Shown one piece after another: positions 36,964 through 46,454 of a stretch of 64,000 bases of DNA; position 1 is the first letter of the stretch, and each line of letters begins with the position of its first letter. The translations under genes were made by a program, and so were the position numbers. Below the pieces are notes generated by a model. That model was not told the origin of the DNA. It did no database searches and saw nothing but the letters and a program-made list of their open reading frames with translations. Source of the stretch: Alteriqipengyuania halimionae (GTDB lineage Bacteria; Pseudomonadota; Alphaproteobacteria; Sphingomonadales; Sphingomonadaceae); NCBI RefSeq assembly GCF_009827575.1, contig NZ_WTYR01000001.1:1-64000 (forward strand). Direction: 5' to 3'.

Positions 36964-37666
36964 CCAACCTTCCGATCCTTGCTGCCGCCGCCGCCGCACC
37001 CAACCGGCTCGATCCAATCGAGCTGTTCCTGCATGCCGATATCGTCGTGCAGATCGTGATGATCGGCCTGCTGCTGGCCAGCGTGTGGACATGGATGATC
37101 GTGATTTCCTTCGCGATGAAGTTCGGGCGGCTCAAAAAGCAGGGCGCCATCTACGAGACGCAGTTCTGGGACGCGGAGAACCTTGACCAGCTGCAAAAGA
37201 GCGTCGCCGATCGCGACATTCCGGCCGCGCGCGTGGCGGGGGCGGGGCTCAAGGAATGGCGCCGCTCGATCAAGGCGCCGAAAATCGATCGCGAAGGGAC
37301 GCGCGAACGGTTGCGCATGGCGATGGACATGCAGGTTGCCGAGGAAGCGGACACTCTGGCCAAGCGGTTGGGCTTCCTCGCCACGGTCGGCTCGGTGGCG
37401 CCGTTCGTCGGACTGTTCGGCACCGTTTGGGGGATCATGAACTCGTTCTTCCAGATCGGGGCGCAGCAGAATTCCTCGCTCGCGGTTGTGGCACCCGGCA
37501 TTTCCGAAGCGCTGTTCGCGACCGCCATCGGCCTGTTCGCCGCAATCCCCGCCGTGGTTGCCTACAATCGCCTGACGCAGAGCGTGAACGGCTATGAAGC
37601 GCGGCTCCAGCGGTTTGCCGAACGCTTCAACATGAGCCTTTCCCGCCAACTGGAAACGCGCGGCTG

Positions 37667-37667
<1 letters not shown>
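36960..37667 (+). CDS. tolQ: Tol-Pal system protein TolQ
   Basis: 235 residues, three transmembrane helices: about 24-46 (VVQIVMIGLLLASVW), then TVGSVAPFVGLFGTVWGIMN and GLFAAIPAVVAYNRLTQSVN. ExbB/MotA family proton channel that forms the stator with TolR. Overlaps ybgC upstream (ATGA) and tolR downstream (TGATG). Confidence 0.97.
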
Positions 37668-38107
<440 letters not shown>

Positions 38108-38111
38108 CGCC

Positions 38112-38918
38112 ATGGTAATGGCCACCAGAAGCCTTGCCACGGAGGAGAAATACGCGCTGCCGCTCGCGGTGGTGCTCCATCTTGCGTTGGTCGCAGTGCT
38201 GCTGTGGAAGCCCGTCGGCGACGCGATCGTGCAGCCGCCCGAACGGATCACGGTGTCGCTAACCGACGATGTCGGCCTTACTTCCACCGCACCGATGCCT
38301 GTGCCCGACGCAGCGCCGCCCGCTGGCGGAAAACTGGTCGAGGATACACCGGACGAAGTCGCGCCTGAGACGCCGTCCGAACCGATCGCCCAGCCTCGAT
38401 CGCAACCCCGTGCGGATCCGGTGGTGCGCCCCAAGACCCGCAGCGAACCGCGCGCCACTCCCAAGCGGACCGAAACCCCGCGCAAGGAGCGCAGCTCGCC
38501 TCCCAAACGCGCCGAATCGCGCGGCGAGATCGGCAAGGACTTCTTGGGAGGCGGTGGTGCCACGAAGGACAGCTCCAATTCCGGGACGCCTGCTGCGGAA
38601 ATCGGGCCAAGAGTGCGCAATTCCCTCGCAGGCTCGATCTCGCGCCAGCTCAAACCGCATTGGAGTGCGCCGCAGGGCGCCGATGCCGACCAACTCGTGA
38701 CGATCCTTGCCTGGGACCTCAACCGGGACGGGTCGCTTAGCGGCACGCCGCGTGTGGTCCGCCAGCTCGGGATCACCGATTCCAATCGCGCGCAGGCAGG
38801 ACGACATGCGGAGCAGGCCATCCGCGCCGTCCGACTTGCCGCGCCGTTCAACCTTCCCGAAGAATATTACGACGCGTGGAAGCGCGTGTCGGATTTCCGT
38901 TTCGACCGGAGACTGTGA
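38112..38918 (+). CDS. tolA: TolA-like envelope protein
   Basis: 268 residues. One N-terminal transmembrane helix (about 16-32, LPLAVVLHLALVAVLLW), a long Pro/Arg/Glu-rich spacer with short Pro-Arg repeats (about 75-140), then a C-terminal TonB/TolA-like domain from about 178. Spans the periplasm to link TolQR to Pal/TolB. Assigned by position and architecture rather than strong sequence identity, as is usual for alphaproteobacterial TolA. Confidence 0.88.
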   Translation: MVMATRSLATEEKYALPLAVVLHLALVAVLLWKPVGDAIVQPPERITVSLTDDVGLTSTAPMPVPDAAPPAGGKLVEDTPDEVAPETPSEPIAQPRSQPRADPVVRPKTRSEPRATPKRTETPRKERSSPPKRAESRGEIGKDFLGGGGATKDSSNSGTPAAEIGPRVRNSLAGSISRQLKPHWSAPQGADADQLVTILAWDLNRDGSLSGTPRVVRQLGITDSNRAQAGRHAEQAIRAVRLAAPFNLPEEYYDAWKRVSDFRFDRRL

Positions 38919-40303
38919 TGAAATTTTCTGCCGTCCTGCTGTCCGCCACCTTTGCGCTATTTGCGGTTCCTGCGGTCGCGCAGCAGTCGCCTGCGATCGA
39001 CGAAGAGCCGATCGCGACCGCTCAGGAAGCGCCGCAAGGCCTTTCGGGTGCTGTGACCGACGAAAGCGAGTGGCAGGACCTGTCGATCGCCATTCCCGGC
39101 TTCGCGACTAATGCCGATGTTTCGACCGCCGCCAATGATCGCGGCACCTCTGCATTGGGGCGGGAACTGGCGCGGGTAATCACTGCCGACCTGCAGAACA
39201 ATGGTCTGTTCAAACCGACCGGTCCTGATGCGCTGCCGCAGCCGGACTTCGGCGACGTGACCGATCCGGTCTATGCGACCTGGAGCGGACGCAGCGCCGA
39301 GATGCTGGTGCAGGGTTATGTCCGCAAGAATAGCGACGATAGCCTCACCGTCGGCTGCTATCTCTACGATGTGCTGCTCAAGCAGCCGGTCGACAAGGCG
39401 GGCTGGCGTCTGCCGCCGTCGGATTGGCGCCGTGCGGCGCATAAATGTGCGGACATGGTGTTTTCGCGCCTGACCGGGGAAAGCCCGTTCTTCGACAGCC
39501 GGATCGCCTACATCGCCGAAACCGGTCCCAAGGATAACCGCCGCAAGCAGCTCGCGATCATGGATTCGGATGGGGCCAACCACCGTTTCCTGACCAGCGG
39601 CAACGCGACCGCGTTGAGCCCGCGATATTCGCCCGACTACAAGAAGATCCTTTACCTCTCCTATCTCGACGGTAATCCGCGGATATACGTCTATGATCTC
39701 GCCAGCGGCACGCAGAAGCTGATCGCCCGGAGCGAGAACCCGACGTTCGCCCCGCGCTGGTCGCCTGATGGCAGGTGGGTCCTCTATTCGATGGCTGTCG
39801 CGGGCAATACCGACATCTATCGCGTTTCCGCGAATGGCGGCCAGAGCGAGCGTCTGACCACCACGCCGGGCATCGACGTCGGCGGCTCGTTCTCGCCCGA
39901 TGGCAGCCAGATCGTGTTCGAAAGCGACCGGTCCGGTTCGCAGCAGATCTATGTGATGGATGCCGACGGATCGAACCAGCGCCGGATCACCTTCTTTGGC
40001 GGACGCGCGGCGACACCCGAGTGGAGCCCGCGTGGCGACCAGATTGCTTTCACGCACATTTCGGGCAATTTCCGCGTCGCGATCATGAGCCCGTCGGGCA
40101 AGAACATGAAGCATCTGACGAACAATTGGCAGGACGAAGCGCCGACCTGGGCCCCGAACGGTCGGATCATCCAGTTCTTCCGGACCCAGCGCAATTCGGG
40201 CGATACCTCGATTTGGCAGGTGGACCTTACAGGGCGCAACGAACGCCGCCTGACCACGCCTGTCGACGGGTCCGACCCCGCATGGGGACCGATCCGCGAC
40301 TGA
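38918..40303 (+). CDS. tolB: Tol-Pal system beta-propeller protein TolB
   Basis: 461 residues. Signal peptide ending AVPAVAQQ. N-terminal alpha/beta domain to about 185, then a six-bladed propeller with the repeated (Y/F)SPDG and W(S)PDGRWVLY units, for example FSPDGSQIVFESDRSGSQQI. Interacts with Pal. ATG 38918 overlaps the tolA stop (TGATG). Confidence 0.97.
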   Translation: MKFSAVLLSATFALFAVPAVAQQSPAIDEEPIATAQEAPQGLSGAVTDESEWQDLSIAIPGFATNADVSTAANDRGTSALGRELARVITADLQNNGLFKPTGPDALPQPDFGDVTDPVYATWSGRSAEMLVQGYVRKNSDDSLTVGCYLYDVLLKQPVDKAGWRLPPSDWRRAAHKCADMVFSRLTGESPFFDSRIAYIAETGPKDNRRKQLAIMDSDGANHRFLTSGNATALSPRYSPDYKKILYLSYLDGNPRIYVYDLASGTQKLIARSENPTFAPRWSPDGRWVLYSMAVAGNTDIYRVSANGGQSERLTTTPGIDVGGSFSPDGSQIVFESDRSGSQQIYVMDADGSNQRRITFFGGRAATPEWSPRGDQIAFTHISGNFRVAIMSPSGKNMKHLTNNWQDEAPTWAPNGRIIQFFRTQRNSGDTSIWQVDLTGRNERRLTTPVDGSDPAWGPIRD

Positions 40304-40365
40304 CACGTTGATGAAATGAGTTCGAGGGGTCGCCTCCCTTTCACGTCCGTTACAGGAGAAGCACG

Positions 40366-40890
40366 ATGGCCAATTGGAAATACGTCGCCCCGCTCGCCAT
40401 GGCAGTTGCCGTTGCGGGCTGCTCGAAGAAAGCGCCCGAAGACCTTCCGCCGCAGCCGGTCGATACGAGCACCGGCTCGGGCCAGCAGGACAATGCCGGA
40501 TCGGGCATTTCGGACGAGATCGTCCCCGGCAGCCAGCGCGATTTCGTGAATTTCACGCGCGGCCAGGACACGGTCTATTTCGATACCGATCGCTACAATA
40601 TCGATAGCGAGGCTGCCGCTCGCTTGCAGACACAGGTCCAATGGCTGATGCGCTATCCGAACAAGCGGATCACCATCGAAGGCCACACCGACGAACGCGG
40701 CACGCGCGATTACAACCTCGCTCTGGGCGAACGCCGTGCCAATGCCGCGAAGAATTACCTCGTTGGGCTCGGGGTGCAGCCGGGTCGGATCACCACCGTG
40801 AGCTACGGCAAGGAACGCCCCAAGGCGCTTGGCTCGAACGAAGCGGCCTGGGCACAGAATCGCCGCGCGGTGACGGTAACGATTGACTGA
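40366..40890 (+). CDS. pal: Peptidoglycan-associated lipoprotein Pal
   Basis: 174 residues. Lipobox VAGC (Cys19). OmpA-like peptidoglycan-binding domain with TVYFDTDRYNIDSEAAARLQ and IEGHTDERGTRDYNLALGER, including the conserved Asp and Arg that hold diaminopimelate. ATG 40366 after ACAGGAG. Closes the tol-pal operon, with a terminator just downstream. Confidence 0.98.
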   Translation: MANWKYVAPLAMAVAVAGCSKKAPEDLPPQPVDTSTGSGQQDNAGSGISDEIVPGSQRDFVNFTRGQDTVYFDTDRYNIDSEAAARLQTQVQWLMRYPNKRITIEGHTDERGTRDYNLALGERRANAAKNYLVGLGVQPGRITTVSYGKERPKALGSNEAAWAQNRRAVTVTID

Positions 40891-40935
40891 TCGGAAGCAT
40901 TCCATTCGCAGTTGATCCGGAACAACCGGACGGGA

Positions 40936-40966
40936 GGCGCGCTCGCCCTGGCGGGCGCGCCTTTTC
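40936..40966 (+). terminator. Rho-independent terminator after pal
   Basis: GGCGCGC (40936-40942) pairs with GCGCGCC (40955-40961), with an inner GC pairing around TCGCCC/GG, and is followed by TTTTCCTT. Confidence 0.85.
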
Positions 40967-41018
40967 CTTGCGCGTTCGATCGCCTACATGACCTCGCATG
41001 GTTGGCGAAAAGAGATCG

Positions 41019-41531
41019 ATGGACTGGGGCTTTCCCCGCTGGCGCGATTACGGTGCCTCGCGCGAAGCCACGAATGTGCGCATCTGCGATCGCCACAATT
41101 GCAACGAGCCCGGCAATTGCCCGGCACCCAAGGCGGTCGGAACGAACGAGCGCTGGTATTTCTGCGAGAAGCACGCAGCCGAATACAATAAGGGCTGGGA
41201 TTATTTCGAAGGCCTGGACAAGGCCGAAGCGGCGGCGCGCGCCAAGCAGGAGCAATCCGAGAACGCCGGCTATGCCGAAGCCAGCCATTACGGCTGGTCG
41301 GGCAGTGGCGATGGCTCCCGGTCTGCAGACGAGATGCGTGCGCTCGAACTGCTGGAGCTCGAACCCGATGTCGATTTCGAGACGATCAAGAAAGCTTGGC
41401 GCGCCAAGGCCAAGCTGGTCCATCCGGACGTAAAGCCGGGCGACGAAGACGCAGCCAAGCAGTTTCAGGCCTATCAGGTGGCCTACGACGTTCTGAAGCA
41501 GGCCGAAGAGCGGCGGTCGTGGCGCGGCTGA
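41019..41531 (+). CDS. J-domain (DnaJ-like) protein
   Basis: 170 residues from ATG 41019 behind AAAGAGA; ATG 40998 is an in-frame alternative. The C-terminal J domain has the essential HPD in AKLVHPDVKPGDED and begins ALELLELEPDVDFETIKKAW. The N-terminal part has a CDRHNCNEPGNCPAP cysteine group plus a later Cys-Xaa-Lys-His (FCEKH), a possible zinc site. This N-terminal-zinc, C-terminal-J layout is typical of alphaproteobacteria; probable DnaK co-chaperone. Confidence 0.92.
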   Translation: MDWGFPRWRDYGASREATNVRICDRHNCNEPGNCPAPKAVGTNERWYFCEKHAAEYNKGWDYFEGLDKAEAAARAKQEQSENAGYAEASHYGWSGSGDGSRSADEMRALELLELEPDVDFETIKKAWRAKAKLVHPDVKPGDEDAAKQFQAYQVAYDVLKQAEERRSWRG

Positions 41532-41546
41532 CGCCGCGCCACTCGA

Positions 41547-42476
41547 TCAGTTTGCGATAAACGAGCCCAGCAACCTGCGCCCGTCGGTGTGGATGAGCTC
41601 GAAAATTACGAACGCTTCCTCACGGTTCGGGCCAGCGAGTGAGCCGATATATTTGCCCGTGAAGCCTCTGGCGGTGTCTTTGATATCGCCGCTCAAGACG
41701 TTTTTATCCGTTAGCGTTGCCGAGATCGGAATTTCTGCGACGACCGTCGTCGTCCCTCCTGAAACCGTCACGATCTGGATCGTGCCGCTCACCTTTTTAT
41801 CGCTTGCAGCAACCGTCAGAGTGGCAGTGGGCGAGCTATAGGTTTCAGGCGCGGTCTCCCCCGGCTTGCCACCGACAACTTGCGCGGATCCTGTGTAGGA
41901 AAGGTTGGTCGTGATTGCGTCGCTCGTGGTGACCGAATTGAAGAACAGCGTAACGCGGTTGCTCCGCAAATCACCTGCCACCGTTTCCCGCACATAGGCA
42001 TCGACGCGTTCATACGATACGCGCAAAATATGCTCGAACGGCAATTCCATCACCAGACCTTCAGCGCCTTTGCGATAGGTTCTGATGTCTGCCGCAGCAC
42101 TCTCCAGATCGGCAGCTGCGAAATTGCGGATCTCGGTGCTGTCCGGAGCGGAATAGGCCACGGTATTGGGCGATGCGGCATAATTGACCGAGCCCAATCC
42201 GGTGAACCTCGAACTCCCGTTGAACACCTCCGCTTCACCGGCAGGGGTGAAATAGGCATAGATATACGAGGTGTTCGACACCGACGCTTCGAAGTCTTTC
42301 GCAAAATCGAAATCGGTGGCCGTAGGCGTCGGCGTCTCGGTCGGAGTAGGCGACGGGGTCGGCGAATCGGTCGGTGTTGGCGTCGGTGCGTTGTCGTCGT
42401 CGCCGCACGAGGCAAGAAGCAGAGCGCCGCACATGGCAACGCTTGCGAGAAGGCTGGATTTCCGGAGCACGACCAT
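41547..42476 (-). CDS. Lipoprotein with barrel-like C-terminal domain
   Basis: 309 residues from ATG 42476. Lipobox LLASC (Cys24), then a (PT)n/(TPTP)n spacer to about 55. The C-terminus (ARGFTGKYIGSLAGPNREEA, then FVIFEL) is reminiscent of the small beta-barrels of transferrin-binding-protein-like lipoproteins, where a GxFYGP-like turn recurs. Function unknown. Strong beta content. Upstream in-frame start rejected since it would precede the signal peptide. Confidence 0.75.
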   Translation of the reverse strand: MVVLRKSSLLASVAMCGALLLASCGDDDNAPTPTPTDSPTPSPTPTETPTPTATDFDFAKDFEASVSNTSYIYAYFTPAGEAEVFNGSSRFTGLGSVNYAASPNTVAYSAPDSTEIRNFAAADLESAAADIRTYRKGAEGLVMELPFEHILRVSYERVDAYVRETVAGDLRSNRVTLFFNSVTTSDAITTNLSYTGSAQVVGGKPGETAPETYSSPTATLTVAASDKKVSGTIQIVTVSGGTTTVVAEIPISATLTDKNVLSGDIKDTARGFTGKYIGSLAGPNREEAFVIFELIHTDGRRLLGSFIAN

Positions 42477-42560
42477 CTTTTTCTGTCCTGGTTTTTCGTC
42501 GTTGGTGTGCGGTGGGGCGTAGCTACCCGCCCCACCATTCGGCAAGTCGAATCCGATGAA

Positions 42561-43868
42561 CTACACGCTCTCGAGCGCTTGTTCGAAATCGGCGATCAGA
42601 TCGTCCGCATCTTCGATGCCGATCGAAATGCGCACGAGATTGTCCGAAATGCCGAGTTCGGCCCGGCGACCTTCGGCGACCGAGAGGTGCGTCATGCTGG
42701 CCGGGTGGCTGGCCAGCGTCTCGGTTCCGCCGAGGCTGACCGCCAGTTTGGCGATCTTCAGCGCATCGAGGAAACGGAAGCACTCGGCCTCGCCGCCCTT
42801 GAGCAGGAGCGAGAAGGTCGACCCGGCACCGAGGCAGTGGCGATCATAGATGTCCTGCTGGCGCTCGTCCTTGATCATGCCGAGATAGCCCAGCCCTTCG
42901 ACCTTGGGGTGCTCGGCGAAGAAATCGCAAACCTTGGCCGCATTCTCGCCTGCACGCTGCATCCGGAGCTCGACCGTTTCGAGCGAACGCAGCAGCATCC
43001 ACGCAGTGTGGGGATCGGTGATCCCGCCCATCGTGTTGCGCAGCGAGCGAACCGGATCGAGCCATTTCTTCGCACCGGCGATCGAGCCCGCAACGAGATC
43101 GGAATGGCCGCCGACATACTTGGTCAGCGAATAGCAGACCACGTCGGCACCGTGGTCGAGCGGACGCTGCCACAGCGGCCCTAGGAACGTGTTGTCGATC
43201 GCAATCGGGCAATCGAGCCCGGCAGCATCGTGTGCTGCACGCACGGCTTCGATATCGACCAGGGCGTTGGTCGGATTACCCGGGCTTTCGAGATAGACCA
43301 TGCAGACCTTGCCGCCATTCTCGTCGGCTTGGGCCTTGGCTTTTTCGAGCACTTCGTCGATCTTCTCGCGCGTGGCGCCGGCGGGGAAATCGACATAGGT
43401 GATGCCCCAGCGCGAGAGCACCTTGGCAACGAAGCCCTCGCTCGCAGCGTAGAGCGGCCCGGAATGGACGATCACGTCGCCCTTGTCGGCATAGGCCATC
43501 ATCAGCACGCAGATCGCGGTCATCCCGCTGGAGAAGGACAGTGCGTCTTCCGCACCATCCCACACGGCGAGACGATCCTCGAGGATTTCCTGATTGGGCG
43601 CGTTGAAGCGCGAATAGACGAGCCCGTCGGCGCCGCCCGGGCGCTTGCCGGTGATGCCTTCGAAATGGCGCTTGCCGGCGGCCGCGCTTTCGAACGCGAA
43701 GGTGCTGGTGAGGAAGATCGGCGCTTTGAGCGAGCCTTCCGACAGCGTCGGATCGTAGCCATGACCCATCATCAGCGTGCTGGGTTTCAGTTCGCGTCCG
43801 CCGATCGTCTTGACTTCGGCATGCGGGTTCTTGCGCGGCGTGGTGGGGTCGATGTCGTTGTCGCTCAT
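42561..43868 (-). CDS. PLP-dependent Cys/Met metabolism enzyme (cystathionine gamma-synthase/methionine gamma-lyase family)
   Basis: 435 residues. Fold-type I: PLP lysine K250 in YSLTKYVGGHSD, SFSSGMTAICVLMMAY, YSRFNAPNQEILEDRLA, and the terminal ISIGIEDADDLIADFEQALE. This longer subgroup is annotated both as cystathionine gamma-synthase and as methionine gamma-lyase-like, so the exact reaction is unsettled. ATG 43868. Two hairpins in the 5' leader (43894-43915 and 43936-43958) may be regulatory. Confidence 0.93.
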   Translation of the reverse strand: MSDNDIDPTTPRKNPHAEVKTIGGRELKPSTLMMGHGYDPTLSEGSLKAPIFLTSTFAFESAAAGKRHFEGITGKRPGGADGLVYSRFNAPNQEILEDRLAVWDGAEDALSFSSGMTAICVLMMAYADKGDVIVHSGPLYAASEGFVAKVLSRWGITYVDFPAGATREKIDEVLEKAKAQADENGGKVCMVYLESPGNPTNALVDIEAVRAAHDAAGLDCPIAIDNTFLGPLWQRPLDHGADVVCYSLTKYVGGHSDLVAGSIAGAKKWLDPVRSLRNTMGGITDPHTAWMLLRSLETVELRMQRAGENAAKVCDFFAEHPKVEGLGYLGMIKDERQQDIYDRHCLGAGSTFSLLLKGGEAECFRFLDALKIAKLAVSLGGTETLASHPASMTHLSVAEGRRAELGISDNLVRISIGIEDADDLIADFEQALESV

Positions 43869-43893
43869 GGGGCGAGCATCCTTCCTATGATCG

Positions 43894-43958
43894 CGCTCCC
43901 AGGAAGGCGGGAGCGGATGGGGCATTCGGGGCGCCCGTTCCTAACCTCCGCAGGAACG
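43894..43958 (-). promoter_or_regulatory. Leader hairpins of the PLP-enzyme gene
   Basis: Read on the minus strand: CGTTCCT-loop-AGGAACG (43958-43936) whose loop contains GGAGG, then CGCTCCC-loop-GGGAGCG (43915-43894). Both are perfect 7-bp stems within 100 bases of the start codon. The remaining ~200 bases up to infC show no other feature. No known riboswitch family could be matched. Confidence 0.4.
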
Positions 43959-44170
43959 CTTCTCCTCCGATCACCACTTGCGCGAACGCGTTTAGTCGCG
44001 GCTTGGCGTGCTTTCAACTGGTCCGCACACCCGGCCTGACTGTCAGGCCATCGTGCAGGCATGCGCTATCGTGCGCGGTCGGCGCATCGGATTGGTAGGG
44101 GTTGGGAGAGAAGTGGGTGGTGGCGTCCGATCCGGCACAAGGCACGAATCAGGACGCCGCCACCAATCGC

Positions 44171-44713
44171 TTACTTGGGGGCCAGAACCATCAGCATCTG
44201 GCGGCCTTCGAGGCGCGGGAACTGTTCGACCTTGGCGGTCTCTTCCACGTCGTCGCGGACGCGGTTGAGCAGGTCCATGCCAAGCTGCTGGTGCGCCATT
44301 TCACGACCACGGAAGCGCAGCGTGACCTTCACCTTGTCCCCATTGTCGATGAACTTGTTCACGTTACGCATCTTCACGTCGTAATCGTGCGTATCGATGT
44401 TGGGACGCATTTTGACCTCTTTAATGTCCTGGGTCTTCTGCGTCTTGCGTTGCGCGTTTGCCTTCTTCTGCGCTTCGTAGCGATAGCGGCCGATATCGAG
44501 GAACTTGCACACCGGCGGATCGGCGTTGGGCGATACCTCGACGAGGTTCAACCCCTGTTCCTGGGCCTGCTCGATCGCTTCCCGGGTGTACATGACCCCG
44601 AGATTTTCGCCCTGATCGTCGATAACGCGAACCTTGGGCGATTGAATGAAATTGTCGTAGCGCGGGCCGCTTTTGACGGGCGGCTGAAGGGAACGGCGCG
44701 GTGGGCGGGCTAT
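44171..44713 (-). CDS. infC: Translation initiation factor IF-3, ATA start codon
   Basis: 180 residues. The N-domain (SGPRYDNFIQSPKVRVIDDQ, GVMYTREAIEQAQEQGLNLV), the linker rich in Lys/Gln and the C-domain (IKEVKMRPNIDTHDYDVKMR) are complete. The only start giving a full-length protein with good spacing is ATA at 44713, seven bases after AGGAG. Rare ATT/ATC/ATA starts are the rule for infC and allow IF-3 to repress its own translation. The nearest ATG (44593) would remove 40 conserved residues. Confidence 0.95.
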   Translation of the reverse strand: MARPPRRSLQPPVKSGPRYDNFIQSPKVRVIDDQGENLGVMYTREAIEQAQEQGLNLVEVSPNADPPVCKFLDIGRYRYEAQKKANAQRKTQKTQDIKEVKMRPNIDTHDYDVKMRNVNKFIDNGDKVKVTLRFRGREMAHQQLGMDLLNRVRDDVEETAKVEQFPRLEGRQMLMVLAPK

Positions 44714-44845
44714 GTGTAGTCTCCTGTTGCGGTGGCCGCTTGGCGACCGGAATTATGGCGATTTATGGGCGCTAGATAGGGCCTAAAGGTTAAACGCGAA
44801 AGGGTCGCATTAGTTTCGAGGGCGAAAAAGTCGCAAACGTGGCGA

Positions 44846-45541
44846 TCAGGCCGCGGCTTGCCAAAGGGCGAAGCGCGCCAGCTTGCCCGCCGCGGGCACC
44901 AGCGCCTCGATCCGGTCGGCGGGCTGGAGTGCGTCTAGGATGGCAGGATCGCCTGCATCCATTCCGCCGGTGAGCGCGCCGAAAGCCGGCATGATCATGC
45001 GCGACCCGCCATGGTCATTTGCGGCAAGAACGGCGCAAGGCCGGGCGATATGCCGTCCCCTCGCCCATAGACGCAGCTTGGGATGGTAGTGGCCTGACAA
45101 TTCGGGCCGCGTTTCGCCTGCCATCGCCTGGTGGCGCAGCACCACGCCGCCGATCTCGAGTTCTTCGGCGACCGTTCCGCCGATCGCCGGATCGAGCTGC
45201 TCGTCGTGATTGCCGGTGATCCAGACCCAGTCGGTTGCGCGGGTGAGGGCGGCTAGCATGCCCTTGGCATGCGGCTCGAGCCGGGTCGGGCCGTCGTCGT
45301 CGTGAAAATTGTCGCCCAGCGTGATGATTCGCCGCGCGCCCGTCTGGCGGATGGCCGCAGCGAGTCGCTCGAGCGTTTCGCGGCTGTCGTAGGGCGGCAG
45401 CATCTGGCCCGATGCTTGCGCATACCAGCTCGCTTTTTCGAGATGCAGGTCTGCCACCAGCAGCGCATTCTCGCGCGGCCAGTACAGCGTACGGCTCTCG
45501 CACAGTAGCCATTCTTCATCTGCGAACGAAAGGGGAACCAT
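44846..45541 (-). CDS. pdeM: Ligase-associated DNA damage response endonuclease PdeM
   Basis: 231 residues. Calcineurin-like metallophosphoesterase: LLVADLHLEKASW (Asp-His), ITLGDNFHDDDGP, WITGNHDEQ and GHYHPKL supply the two-metal site. In many bacteria the gene lies with a ligase and Lhr-like helicase in a DNA damage response cluster; that cluster is not adjacent here. Divergent from hemF with 45 bases between starts. Confidence 0.93.
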   Translation of the reverse strand: MVPLSFADEEWLLCESRTLYWPRENALLVADLHLEKASWYAQASGQMLPPYDSRETLERLAAAIRQTGARRIITLGDNFHDDDGPTRLEPHAKGMLAALTRATDWVWITGNHDEQLDPAIGGTVAEELEIGGVVLRHQAMAGETRPELSGHYHPKLRLWARGRHIARPCAVLAANDHGGSRMIMPAFGALTGGMDAGDPAILDALQPADRIEALVPAAGKLARFALWQAAA

Positions 45542-45586
45542 GCGAGGCTATTGCCGCAGGCCCCGCGCAATGGCAAGGCCTCTCGC

Positions 45587-46444
45587 ATGACCGACTGGAC
45601 CCAGCAGACCGAGCAAGCCCGCACATGGTTCGAAACCCTGCGGGATCGCATCTGCGCCGAATTCGAAGCGATCGAACGCGAGGCGGATTCGGACGCCGCT
45701 TTCGAATACACGCCCTGGCAGCGCGAAGAGGACGGCAATCCCGATCCGGGCGGCGGCACGCGCGGTCTGATGAAAGGCAAGGTGTTCGAAAAGGTCGGCG
45801 TCAACGTGTCGACGGTGAAGGGTTCGTTCTCGCCCGAATTCGCCGGCCAAGTGAACGGCGCGAGTACGGACAATCCCGGCTTCACGGCGACCGGGATCAG
45901 CCTGGTTGCCCACATGGCCAATCCGCATGTCCCGGCGGTCCATATGAACACGCGGTTCCTGACCACGCAGGCGGCCTGGTTCGGTGGCGGCGCGGACCTC
46001 AATCCGCCGATCGCCTATGCCGAAGATACCGAGGATTTTCACGCCCGGCTGCGCGCGGCCTGCGCCGCGCACAACCCGACTTATTACGAACGTTTCAAGA
46101 AGTGGGCCGACGATTACTTCTACATTCCCCACCGTCAGGTCCACCGCGGGGTCGGGGGTATCTTCTACGATCACCTCGAATGCGAAAACGAGGCGGCGTT
46201 CGAACGCCATTTCGCTTTCACCCGCGATGTGGGCGAGACCTTCCTCGACATTTTTCCCAGGCTGGTCCGCCGCCGGATGGAGAGTGAGTTCACGCCTGCG
46301 GACAAACTGACCCAGCTCGAATGGCGCGGGCGGTACGCCGAATTCAACCTGGTCTACGACCGCGGCACACTGTTCGGCCTGAAGACCGGCGGCAATATCG
46401 ACGCCATCCTCATGAGCCTGCCGCCGGAAGCCGTCTGGAGCTGA
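45587..46444 (+). CDS. hemF: Oxygen-dependent coproporphyrinogen III oxidase
   Basis: 285 residues. Oxidative decarboxylation of coproporphyrinogen III in haem synthesis. Family signatures PHVPAVHMNTRFL, WFGGGADLNPPIAY, FKKWADDYFYIPHR and EWRGRYAEFNLVYDRGTLFG are intact. ATG 45587; no strong ribosome site. Ten bases separate its stop from the TrkH start. Confidence 0.97.
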   Translation: MTDWTQQTEQARTWFETLRDRICAEFEAIEREADSDAAFEYTPWQREEDGNPDPGGGTRGLMKGKVFEKVGVNVSTVKGSFSPEFAGQVNGASTDNPGFTATGISLVAHMANPHVPAVHMNTRFLTTQAAWFGGGADLNPPIAYAEDTEDFHARLRAACAAHNPTYYERFKKWADDYFYIPHRQVHRGVGGIFYDHLECENEAAFERHFAFTRDVGETFLDIFPRLVRRRMESEFTPADKLTQLEWRGRYAEFNLVYDRGTLFGLKTGGNIDAILMSLPPEAVWS

Positions 46445-46454
46445 TCGGCGCTGC

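Noticed and set aside
43869-44170. SAM-II or SAM/SAH riboswitch before the PLP enzyme
   Set aside because: Hairpins are present but none of the conserved SAM riboswitch blocks could be aligned.
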